Positions 9,501 through 16,252 of a DNA stretch of 38,063 bases are shown here, in pieces. Origin of the DNA: Acidobacterium sp. GTDB lineage: Bacteria > Acidobacteriota > Terriglobia > Terriglobales > Acidobacteriaceae. The stretch's first letter is position 1; each line of letters starts with the position of its first letter. A program made the position numbers and the translations under genes. The DNA is taken from assembly GCA_003166955.1 (NCBI GenBank), contig PMUI01000131.1, positions 1 to 38,063 on the forward strand, given 5' to 3'. Under the pieces are notes generated by a model. That model was not told the origin of the DNA. It made no database searches and saw only the letters and a list, made by a program, of their open reading frames with translations.

Positions 9501-9679
9501 GTCTCGCGCTCCTGTTTGTGGTGGGCCTCCCTCTGGGCTGCGGGAGCAACTCCAGCTCGACTTCGACTTCAACTTCTACAGACGTGGCAAAGGGTACGTA
9601 TACGTTGACGCTGGACGGTGCAGACACTTCCACGTCCAGCATTACCGCTTCAACAACCTTCACACTCACGGTCGATTAG
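6587..9679 (+). CDS. Secreted S53 peptidase (sedolisin/pro-kumamolisin) with Ig-like repeats and C-terminal membrane segments
   Basis: 1030 aa. A hydrophobic signal segment starts only at residue 67 (YRRPYASLALVAAALVLVSS), after a long polar N-terminus. A pro-kumamolisin activation domain (about 115-275) follows, then the S53 catalytic domain (about 295-715). The triad is visible: Glu364 and Asp368 in AESDLDLE and Ser624 in GGTSFAAP. The oxyanion Asp449 lies in ASGDTGS. A calcium site is suggested by FHDITSGGN and SGLGSVDF. Ser/Thr-rich Ig-like repeats (about 725-910) lead to two hydrophobic segments around a Gly-Arg-rich turn (AGLLLFGFGRRRAALRI, then LGCG), and the protein ends in a further Ser/Thr repeat. 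S53 enzymes are acidic endopeptidases. The start at 6587 is supported by AAGGA at 6577-6581. No ATG or GTG lies between it and the hydrophobic segment. Confidence 0.88.
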   Translation: MNAESFGFGSVVSSSNGLGRAGSRPFFHCSKSHNTRNSIDIPSVRLRPYRANKADVVTATPLGSGAYRRPYASLALVAAALVLVSSCCAFAQTSTIRISGEIDSSATAAIPGSANPQGLSKYDAGRTNAGTALSGITMYFRPSAAQKAELDELVRQQQTAGSTSYHKWLTPAEYAARFGLDDDDLEKVRGWLESQGFTVDRIANSHNSITFLGTVSQVESAFQTEIHNYRVDGQSHYANATELTIPAALSGVVSTIRNLDDFKPKPFVRFHAETTAAKPAFTSSQSGNHYLQPGDVAVIYDIKAAYSAGYTGAGQSVAVVGQSEISVSDIENFQSAAGLTVRDPTLVLVPNSGNAAYSSGDEAESDLDLEYSGGIAKEATLYLVYVGNNSNYSVWDSLQYAVDTDIAPVISMSYGGCEPDLSSSDYSTLESIMEQGASQGQSIVVASGDTGSTGCYADLTTNSTPTSQEEELAVNYPASSAFATALGGTEFPSSDVSSSNTTYWESASGSDVIASALSYIPEQVWNDDSSTYGSEYGAEYALSSGGGGVSTLTARPGWQTGVTGISSGSFRLVPDISMDSSPNNAGYLYCSSDTSGWSSGQAASCNNGFRDSSSGYLTVAGGTSFAAPIFAGMLAIINQKENSTGQGLVNSTLYTLAADSTTYASAFHDITSGGNECTAGSSYCSSAGESKYYATTGYDEASGLGSVDFYNLMTSWTAGSSASLEATTTALSAATTAPSSGASDVITITVSPQSSSITTTPAGTLTIAVDGTTETSSLSLSNGSATYTFSSTTSGEHVITAKYSGSSTFASSTGTLTVDVGGSSTSNGGGFTLSATNVTVSQGSSGTSTVTLKSENSYAGTVHFTLSTSSSSLQDYGCYSIGDSGEDVSVTANSTVSTALTIYTSESSCSSASSSRKNGTVHYFSPRKNFSATASRSPFSGNAIRIGAATIAGLLLFGFGRRRAALRILLSCLALLFVVGLPLGCGSNSSSTSTSTSTDVAKGTYTLTLDGADTSTSSITASTTFTLTVD

Positions 9680-9802
9680 ACCGGAGACGGAATCCGGCGA
9701 TGTATCGGATCGGGAGATGCTCTGAGAGGGAGCGTTCTCCCGAATACGGTGGCAAGATTGCCAGCGGAAATGGGGATTCCGCGCAACTTCCACTCGGCAG
9801 GA

Positions 9803-9833
9803 GACCGGGGCACTGGCCCATCCGGCCCCGGTC
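9803..9833 (+). terminator. 9-bp hairpin downstream of the S53 protease
   Basis: GACCGGGGC at 9803-9811 pairs perfectly with GCCCCGGTC at 9825-9833. A TCTTTT stretch follows after about 8 nt, so rho-independent termination is plausible but not textbook. Confidence 0.5.
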
Positions 9834-9855
9834 CTCTGCATCTTTTCCCCCGGAT

Positions 9856-9889
9856 CGGGCACGCGGCGCACCCCAAACGCCCGTGCCCG
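9856..9889. terminator. Second tandem hairpin
   Basis: CGGGCACG at 9856-9863 pairs with CGTGCCCG at 9882-9889 around an 18-nt loop. There is no T run, so it may be structural rather than a terminator. Confidence 0.35.
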
Positions 9890-9920
9890 GCGTTGTGAAT
9901 GTGCACGGTCAAAGAGACTC

Positions 9921-9957
9921 GAAAGAGCAGCAACGCCTTCAGAGGGGTTGCTCTTTC
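9921..9957. terminator. Third tandem hairpin, terminator-like in both directions
   Basis: GAAAGAGCAGCAAC pairs with GTTGCTCTTTC, leaving a three-base bulge. The A/T-rich stem base gives a CTCTTTCCCC end on plus and a CTCTTTCG end on minus. It could end transcription from the protease or from the minus-strand genes to the right. Confidence 0.5.
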
Positions 9958-10221
9958 CCCTGTGCCCTGGATCCCAAACCGGGACCGGATCATGCAGTTC
10001 AGCAAGCTGAGTGCACAGCGAGTGGCACGACCTTGTTGACTATTCCAACAGATCGTCAATCCATTGCTATGTTGCGAGGTGGTAGGAATCGGGACAGCAG
10101 CTTCGGTGCTAATCCCCCACGGCTCAGCCCAATTGGATCAGGGCGCCCCAAAATTCACTGCTCGAGACCTCTGTCCCGGATACGACGGGCCTTCGCGATC
10201 GGGGCCGGGCGCCACCGAAAA

Positions 10222-10435
10222 CCGCCAACATTGCGCATTTCAAAGCAAACAGTTCGCTATGACGGATGCCGGTTGATGCCGCGATGAAAACCAACGTTCT
10301 CTCGCGTATCTTTAACCCTTCTAGAAGGGTCCTGATCTCTCCAGGAATCAGCACTACCGACGGCGATCGCTGCTTTGCGGCGACAGCGTGCAGGTACGAA
10401 GTTCCGTCGCCCATCCGGGATTTTAGGCCATTCGC
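10222..10435 (-). pseudogene. Fragment of a tyrosine recombinase (phage-type integrase)
   Basis: A frame open only from 10435 carries the start of a tyrosine-recombinase catalytic domain: VLIPGEIRTLLEGLKIRERT followed by STGIRHSELFALKC. This matches the family pattern around the first catalytic Arg (TGxRxSELxxLKW). Similarity stops just after LKC, and neither the N-terminal DNA-binding domain nor the downstream HxxR/Tyr motifs are present. A stop lies directly upstream, so this is a relic. It lies immediately beyond the left end of the hydrolase locus, which suggests the locus is bounded by mobile-element debris. Confidence 0.7.
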
Positions 10436-10551
10436 TCATGCCTATCGATGAGTGCATTGGCGATGATGTACTCATAAGGACTGAATGGGTCGCCCTCAGG
10501 TTCCCAGGTTGTCTGGACTAAAATCCGCCAGCAACGCAATTTCTTCTTCAT
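10423..10551 (-). CDS. Possible 42-aa protein coupled to the GH42 gene
   Basis: The ATG at 10551 overlaps the GH42 stop codon as ATGA, the arrangement of translationally coupled genes. The product is 42 aa, starts MKKKLRCWRILVQTTWEPEG and contains YEYIIANALIDRHERMA. The composition is protein-like, but I recognise no family and there is no good ribosome-binding site, which coupling would not need. It overlaps the first bases of the integrase fragment. It may equally be a chance frame. Confidence 0.3.
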   Translation of the reverse strand: MKKKLRCWRILVQTTWEPEGDPFSPYEYIIANALIDRHERMA

Positions 10552-12479
10552 TGGACGAGATCCGATGCCAGTGGATCCAGGACTATGGCGCCTTCATAAA
10601 TCCGATTGGTCAGTATTCCCCGTTTGCTGACGTTCAGGGCTACGGTCTTCTTTTCTTCGGTGGTGTTTACGTACAAAGTGCGTCCATCTACCGAGCGGGC
10701 GTAGACACCTTCGGGTGTGGAGGGTCCAGCTTGAATGCCCGCCAGGTGGAGGACGCGTTCGAGGACGGGACCGATGGTGGAAGGATTGGACTCGGTCGCC
10801 AGGTAGAGGGCATTGCCTTTACCAAATCTATTGATCGTGATTGCCGGGCTATGATCCGGGATATTTGTGAAGCGAGCGAGCACCGTGGCCGTTGAGGGCT
10901 CGAGCACCTCGTATCGACGTATATCGGTAGAGATTGACTTGCCATCCAGATCGAATTTCAACCCCGTCGAAGCATAGAAAGCGTTTATCTTCAGCCCAAA
11001 CACATCGCTCAGCCTGCCCGGCAGCGGAGTGTCGAACCATTGCCCATGCTCATCCACTTTGGCTGACAATGCCGTCATTAGTACTGTCCCGCCATTGCTT
11101 ACATATTCCCGTAGTGCTGTTCCGCTGGCGACATCCATCACATAATCAGCTGGTACGATGATTAGTTTGTAGGGTGAAAGGTTCTCATGCCCGATGTTGA
11201 TGATGGCGGTATCAAGATTGGCACGGAAGAATGGCTCAAAGGCGCCTTGCACCTGCTCCGCGTAGGGAGGCTTGAAGTATTGCAGCGTTGTATTGGAAGG
11301 ACCATTGGGATGAGAGTCGATGAAGGAGTCGAATGAATAGGCGATGGCTATTTCGGGATGCGTGAACCGAGGGAATCCATATTTGACGAGCTGTTTGAAC
11401 TCCGTTGCTATACGTGCAAACTCATCCACTTTCCACGAAGGAGTTCCATTGTGATCCACCAGCCCGAAGAGCGCCTGTTCCTCTCCGCCCTGGTGACTGT
11501 TGAAGGTCCAGGCGAGAATCCCCTGAGCTCCCATCATGAGTCCGAGGTATGCATACATGCGGCTTCGGCCCGGTGTTCCGTAAAAACCACCGCCGCCGGC
11601 GGTGAACTCGTTGAACCATATCGGAGTCGGCAGTGCCCCTTTGGTTATCAGCGCGCCAAACGAACCGCTGATGGGGTCCCCTGGATAAAGGCCTTCAGCC
11701 CCGTATGAGACGTAGGCCTTGTACGTAGAAAGGTAGTCAAAGCCGCGCCGCGAAGCCGTATCCCAGAAGTTTGAAATCGACGGAACGTTCGGCATGTTCC
11801 GCTGACGAATCGCATCCAGTTCCTCCAGACGAGCCACGGTCACATCCGACCAGAAGCGATGTATGTCCAGATAGCGCTCCGACGGTCCCGGGCCATCCGC
11901 GAGCGGCAGGTCGACATCTTCAAAACTGTTCAGGCGGCGTGACCATCTCTGCGTGGCCCATGCTTTGTTCAGCTCTCGAATGCTGCCATACTTCTTCTTC
12001 AACCACGCAATGAACCGCTGCCGGTCGGCTTCCGAATAAGACATGAAGCCGTTTCCGATCTCGTTGTCATAGCCCACGGCAATTACCGCGGGATGGTTCG
12101 CATACCGCCTCATCAGCGCCTCGGCCATAATTCCAACCTCGCGGACGTAGTCGGGGTCGCTGATGTCATCCATGTAACGCTCGGCGGGTGGAAGCCGTGT
12201 GCGGTTCTGCGCGACGATATCGACGCCCGGGTACGCTCGATGCAGCCAGATGGGCGCGGGCAGACCCGGAATGTCAAGAATGACCCGGATGCCATTGGCC
12301 TGCATCTTGTCCATGATCCTGTCGAACCACTCAAAGGTGAACTTGCCCTGCGATGGCTCAAAAGAATCCCACGACAGGTCGCCCATGCGCACGACATTGA
12401 AACCCGCGCGCTTCATGATGGCAACGTCCTGATCGATCTGCTCAGGTGAGCGGTCGATAGGCTGATAACACGTGCCCAC
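10548..12479 (-). CDS. GH42 beta-galactosidase (signal peptide out of frame)
   Basis: The intact reading frame is 643 aa and covers the whole enzyme. A TIM barrel (about 1-350) carries the acid/base Glu140 (GYDNEIGNG) and nucleophile Glu291 (PIWFNEFTAG). A trimerisation/flavodoxin-like domain (about 385-560, with IIVPADYVMD and YVSNGGTVLMTA) and a short C-terminal beta domain follow. GH42 enzymes remove terminal beta-galactose from side chains. The frame has no natural start: the first usable codon is a GTG inside the conserved FFVGTCYQPID segment. The signal peptide is encoded just upstream in another frame (12480-12636). One extra T in the run at 12480-12485 would explain this. It is the last gene of the leftward hydrolase arm. 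Confidence 0.85.
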   Translation of the reverse strand: MGTCYQPIDRSPEQIDQDVAIMKRAGFNVVRMGDLSWDSFEPSQGKFTFEWFDRIMDKMQANGIRVILDIPGLPAPIWLHRAYPGVDIVAQNRTRLPPAERYMDDISDPDYVREVGIMAEALMRRYANHPAVIAVGYDNEIGNGFMSYSEADRQRFIAWLKKKYGSIRELNKAWATQRWSRRLNSFEDVDLPLADGPGPSERYLDIHRFWSDVTVARLEELDAIRQRNMPNVPSISNFWDTASRRGFDYLSTYKAYVSYGAEGLYPGDPISGSFGALITKGALPTPIWFNEFTAGGGGFYGTPGRSRMYAYLGLMMGAQGILAWTFNSHQGGEEQALFGLVDHNGTPSWKVDEFARIATEFKQLVKYGFPRFTHPEIAIAYSFDSFIDSHPNGPSNTTLQYFKPPYAEQVQGAFEPFFRANLDTAIINIGHENLSPYKLIIVPADYVMDVASGTALREYVSNGGTVLMTALSAKVDEHGQWFDTPLPGRLSDVFGLKINAFYASTGLKFDLDGKSISTDIRRYEVLEPSTATVLARFTNIPDHSPAITINRFGKGNALYLATESNPSTIGPVLERVLHLAGIQAGPSTPEGVYARSVDGRTLYVNTTEEKKTVALNVSKRGILTNRIYEGAIVLDPLASDLVQ

Positions 12480-12636
12480 AAAAAAGCTGTCCTGGACCGG
12501 GCCAGGTTGGATGCGCGGAAGCCGCCTCCGCTGCCGGTGCGAGGCGTGACAGCCCAGCAGAGATGATAGCCAGCAGCAGGGCGAAGAAGTACACGTTCCA
12601 ATTGACGTAGATATTTCGACGCTTCCTCTCGCTCAT
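12480..12636 (-). pseudogene. Out-of-frame start and signal peptide of the GH42 gene
   Basis: From the ATG at 12636, preceded by AAGGG, the frame encodes MSERKRRNIYVNWNVYFFAL, a hydrophobic core and APAAEAASA, a classic signal peptide. It then reads GPGQLF and leaves the GH42 frame. The T run at 12480-12485 (six T on the minus strand) is the likely slip site: with five, the protein would read GPGQLFVGTCYQPID. The start lies 34 nt after the GH39 stop, consistent with one operon. Confidence 0.65.
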
Positions 12637-12670
12637 TTGTTTCCCTTCGGTAGTGAACGCCGCAGATCGA

Positions 12671-14269
12671 TTACCTGGCTGCATGGTCACGTACCAGCTT
12701 GACGAGGACAATATCATTGCTGTTCATCGGGAAAGTGGTATCCAGAGTGCCGTTGGCGCCGCTGCACACGACCTTATCCGTCTCCGGAAGATCTCGGGTG
12801 AGATCGCTCAAATGCGCGATCTGCGCTTCAGTCAGTTCCCTGGGAGAACCAAGTTCGATGTATGCCGTGTAGGCACCGTTAGCATGAAACCCTGTTCGAT
12901 GCACTTCCAGGTGATACGGGGTATCTGTGGCAAGTTGTGTCAGACGCAGATGCACAGGCGCAGCCGGATGCGACGGAATCGCCTTTGTATAAAAGGAGCG
13001 ATTACTAACCTTCTGGTCTGGCTGTTCGAAGTCCCAGATCACAGCGGTAACGTTTCCATCCTTTGTGGACAACATCGCCTGCGGATCGTTCGTCACCAGG
13101 CTGTTTCCGTCAAGCGCATGCAGATACTTGTACGCGAAGTAGGCCGGCTTGCGAATTCCCTGAGGGTTCAGCAATCCGAATCCCCCTTGAAAGGGAGCGG
13201 TTGGCGGTCCCGGTTCTTCGAAAAGGTCGGTGTAGGTCCAGTAGCTCATTCCCTGCACCAACCCCTGGCTGGCTTTTAGCTTGTCGAGGATGTACGGCGC
13301 GCTGATGTAGGAGTCGTGCACGGAATCGCGCGGCGTATAGCTGGTGCTCCACTCGGTGAAATAGAGCGGAAGGCCAGGGAAAGCTGATGCCGAAATCTGC
13401 TCGCGCACGTGCCGCACGTCGCCAACGATTGCGTCTGGAGACGGATCGAGCTTGGTATCGCCCTTTCCGTTCTCATCCAGAAATCCGCCTTGGACGCCGT
13501 AAGTATGCGTCGTAACAAAATCGACTGGAGCGCCGCTGAGTTTGACGTGCGCCAGAAATTCAGGGATCCATGCTGCACCAGCCGTACCAGGACCGCCGAC
13601 CCGCAACTTGGGATCGACAGTTTTGATTGTCCTGGCAGTCAGGTCATAGAGTTCGAAGTATGCATTCTGGTCGGCGCCCTCCGAGAAGCCGGACAGGTTC
13701 GGCTCGTTCCACACCTCGAAGTACCATGTACGAACTTCGTCCTTCCCGTAACGCGTTTCCTCGTGCCGCACAAAGGCGTCTACCAGGTCCCGCCAGCCAT
13801 CCCGCTTCGGGTGCGATGTATTCCCGTGCCAATAGAAGATGCTGTTCTGCGACGTCGCCAGCGCTTTTGGAGTAAAGCCAAGCTCGACAAATGGCTTGAT
13901 ACGCCGCGCCAACAGATCGTCGTAGAGCTGATCGATCTTTGCCCAGTCATACGCGGTCTTTCCATTTTCAACGCGGACCGTTCCCAGAACATCATGGAAG
14001 ATGGCGTGGAATCGTATGTAACGAAAGCCGAGTTCCCCTGTGACAAGTTTGAGCTGCGCCTGGCTGTCATCCCGAATCAACGTTCCGGGATAATCGGAGC
14101 CGATTGAAAGGTCAAAGAAGCGATCAACCGGACCGCGTGTGTCTTTAACGTTGGCGGCGACTTCACGCAACGAGTTTTGATTTGCCTGAGCGGAAGCGAC
14201 TGAGGCGAACGAGACTGCAAGAAAACCAAGCACGACGATACACAGGTGCCGCATGCAGGAATGAAACAT
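12671..14269 (-). CDS. GH39 beta-xylosidase
   Basis: 532 aa with a signal peptide (about 1-28, cleavage near SAQA). A GH39 TIM barrel fills about residues 50-400, with acid/base Glu189 in FEVWNEPN and nucleophile Glu306 in YFTEWS. A beta-sandwich accessory region makes up the C-terminal part. GH39 enzymes release xylose from the non-reducing ends of xylo-oligosaccharides. The protein is exported, probably to the periplasm. A GGAGAAG lies about 11 nt before the ATG at 14269. An ATG five codons later is possible. It lies between GH29 and GH42 genes on the same strand. Confidence 0.88.
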   Translation of the reverse strand: MFHSCMRHLCIVVLGFLAVSFASVASAQANQNSLREVAANVKDTRGPVDRFFDLSIGSDYPGTLIRDDSQAQLKLVTGELGFRYIRFHAIFHDVLGTVRVENGKTAYDWAKIDQLYDDLLARRIKPFVELGFTPKALATSQNSIFYWHGNTSHPKRDGWRDLVDAFVRHEETRYGKDEVRTWYFEVWNEPNLSGFSEGADQNAYFELYDLTARTIKTVDPKLRVGGPGTAGAAWIPEFLAHVKLSGAPVDFVTTHTYGVQGGFLDENGKGDTKLDPSPDAIVGDVRHVREQISASAFPGLPLYFTEWSTSYTPRDSVHDSYISAPYILDKLKASQGLVQGMSYWTYTDLFEEPGPPTAPFQGGFGLLNPQGIRKPAYFAYKYLHALDGNSLVTNDPQAMLSTKDGNVTAVIWDFEQPDQKVSNRSFYTKAIPSHPAAPVHLRLTQLATDTPYHLEVHRTGFHANGAYTAYIELGSPRELTEAQIAHLSDLTRDLPETDKVVCSGANGTLDTTFPMNSNDIVLVKLVRDHAAR

Positions 14270-14403
14270 GGATTTGCACTTCTCCGAGCCTGAAGTTGTG
14301 ATTTCGACAATCGCCGTGATGTTAGCACTTGTTCCCGCAGCGTTCCGATCAGACTCAGAGACATCGCCTAAGCGACCAACGAGCCACCGTGCTTCATTTC
14401 CGC

Positions 14404-16212
14404 TTAGGCCAATGTCGCTTTGAGCACAGCTGCATAATCGACCTCTGGTCTATAGAGCTTTGGAAGCTCCACCTTCAGAGCATCGGTCTGCTGCTTCCAA
14501 CTCACTGTCTGGTCGGTCCCGAGGAGTTCGAGCTTCGCAACTTTCCCTGGTCTTGTTGCAGATGAAAGTCCCAGAGACTGCACGGTGAACGTTTCCGTCG
14601 GCCAGCCCAGCACCAGCGTATAAATCACAGTACTGGATTTATTGCGCGTGAACCGGATGTCTTTCTCTCCCAGTTTGCTCACGCTCTCTCCCTGGAAGGA
14701 GCCGGCCTTTACGCTATTGGGTCCTTCGCCGTAGATCTTCCATGGCCGAGTGTCATAGATCGCTTCACCATTTGTCTGGATCCACGCTGTGATGCGGTCG
14801 AGCACTGCGATCTCCTTGCTGTCAATGGTTCCGTCGGGCCTGCCGGGGACATTGAGAATGAATGTGCCGTTCTTGCTCACGGTGTCAATAAGCCAGTGGA
14901 TGACGTCGCGTGGATGCAGATACCCGCCGTATTCACCCGTCTTCTCGTAGAGAAAGCGAAGATAGTGCCAGGCGCCAATGCAGGTCTCCGACTGCCAGGG
15001 ATGCTTCATGATCTCGGCAGTAAGCCCTCGTTCATAATCAGCGACAACCGCTTTGGCAAGCCGGTCCGGAACATCCTTGACATTGAGAACGGCTTCGTTC
15101 TTGCCGCCGTGTTGCCGAATGCTGTGGTTGTAGAAGTACGCGCCGATATTCATCCCACCCCAGCCCAGCGGCAGCAGCGAATCGTCGAAGTAAAGCAGGT
15201 CGGGATTGTGCTGCTCGATGAGATCGCGGGTTCGGTCGTAAAAGTTCTTCACGTAGGACGTGTCGGGCAGTGCGGCCGGGGGGTGCTTCACGCCGTAGAG
15301 TCGCTGAGGATCGAACCCCTGCCACCACTGGTCCTTCCCATCGGCCTGCGTGAGACGGCCATCATAGGGAACGCCGACCCGTGGTCCGGACCTGTCGGCG
15401 CCATGCGAAGGCTGGAACCACCACCAGTTGCGCGCCTGATGCACTGTCACGCCAAATCGTAGCCCCTGCTTCCGCGCCGCTGCGGCCCAGGTGCCGATAA
15501 CATCGCGATGGGGACCGATTGCGGCTGCATTCCACGGCTGATGTTTCGAGTCCCAGGCGTCGAAGCTGTCATGGTGATTGGCCAGAGCGACAAATATCCT
15601 CGCGCCCGCGTTTTTGTAGCGCGTGATCAACTCGTCCGGTTCCCAGTTCAGCAAAGTCCACTGAGCGCAAAGGTCCTTGTACCCGAACCGCGATGGCGGT
15701 CCAAAATGTTCGAGCTGATATTTGTATTGCCGCTGGTCCTCGATATACATATTCCGTGCGTACCAGTCGCCGGCTTCGGCAACGCACTGCGGACTCCAGT
15801 GAGCCCAGATGCCGAACTTGGCATCCTGGTACCAATCCGGCGCTTCGTACTCAAGCAACGAATCCCAGGTGGGTTTGAACGGACCATCGCCTGCAAGATC
15901 CAGGATTGGCGAACTCGATGGCACATCATCCCAAAGCCCGCCTGCAATCGACTGCGCCGCTGGATTATAGTTCCATGCCGGAGGTTGCCATGCGGCCTCA
16001 TCGAGGCGTTCCTCGACAATCTTGCCGTCGCTCACCTTGTAGAAAACCCTCTTCTCCGGCGGCAGGGCGCAAAAGTGCGCGTAGTCCTGCGTGTACTGGT
16101 TGAACCCACTCGGCAATACAGGCTGGCTCTCCTGTGCAGTCTGCCCAGTGGATGGCACAGCTTTGGATGCTGCGGCGATCGCAAGCAGTTTGCAGAAATC
16201 CCGTCTGTGTAT
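14404..16212 (-). CDS. GH29 alpha-L-fucosidase with Tat signal but no ATG
   Basis: About 602 aa if read from 16212. The N-terminus HRRDFCKLLAIAAASKA is a twin-arginine signal, as expected for a folded exported enzyme. The catalytic domain (about 100-480) has KFGIWAHWSPQCVAEAGDWY, the substrate-binding NHHDSFDAW and the nucleophile Asp in LLYFDDS. A C-terminal beta-sandwich follows. GH29 enzymes remove alpha-L-fucose. The codon at the expected start is ATA (16210-16212), directly after a stop and with AAAGGGG about 5 nt upstream. The next usable start is GTG at 16158, which would delete the Tat signal. So the gene either uses a non-canonical AUA start or has lost its ATG by a single change. 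Confidence 0.85.
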   Translation of the reverse strand: MHRRDFCKLLAIAAASKAVPSTGQTAQESQPVLPSGFNQYTQDYAHFCALPPEKRVFYKVSDGKIVEERLDEAAWQPPAWNYNPAAQSIAGGLWDDVPSSSPILDLAGDGPFKPTWDSLLEYEAPDWYQDAKFGIWAHWSPQCVAEAGDWYARNMYIEDQRQYKYQLEHFGPPSRFGYKDLCAQWTLLNWEPDELITRYKNAGARIFVALANHHDSFDAWDSKHQPWNAAAIGPHRDVIGTWAAAARKQGLRFGVTVHQARNWWWFQPSHGADRSGPRVGVPYDGRLTQADGKDQWWQGFDPQRLYGVKHPPAALPDTSYVKNFYDRTRDLIEQHNPDLLYFDDSLLPLGWGGMNIGAYFYNHSIRQHGGKNEAVLNVKDVPDRLAKAVVADYERGLTAEIMKHPWQSETCIGAWHYLRFLYEKTGEYGGYLHPRDVIHWLIDTVSKNGTFILNVPGRPDGTIDSKEIAVLDRITAWIQTNGEAIYDTRPWKIYGEGPNSVKAGSFQGESVSKLGEKDIRFTRNKSSTVIYTLVLGWPTETFTVQSLGLSSATRPGKVAKLELLGTDQTVSWKQQTDALKVELPKLYRPEVDYAAVLKATLA

Positions 16213-16252
16213 TTATCCCCTTTGCCCCCGGACGCGAAGCTGAGGTGTCGTT

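Larger units (their letters stand above)
9680..10221. other. Non-coding stretch with three tandem hairpins
   Basis: About 540 bp after the protease stop. It carries three separate hairpins (9803-9833, 9856-9889, 9921-9957). Open frames across it have no recognisable domain and no ribosome-binding site. The rest, from about 9960, shows nothing I can name. Confidence 0.55.

Noticed and set aside
9700-10287. 195-codon plus-strand frame after the protease
   Set aside because: It runs through three hairpins and over the integrase relic, has no domain and has poor composition for a protein.
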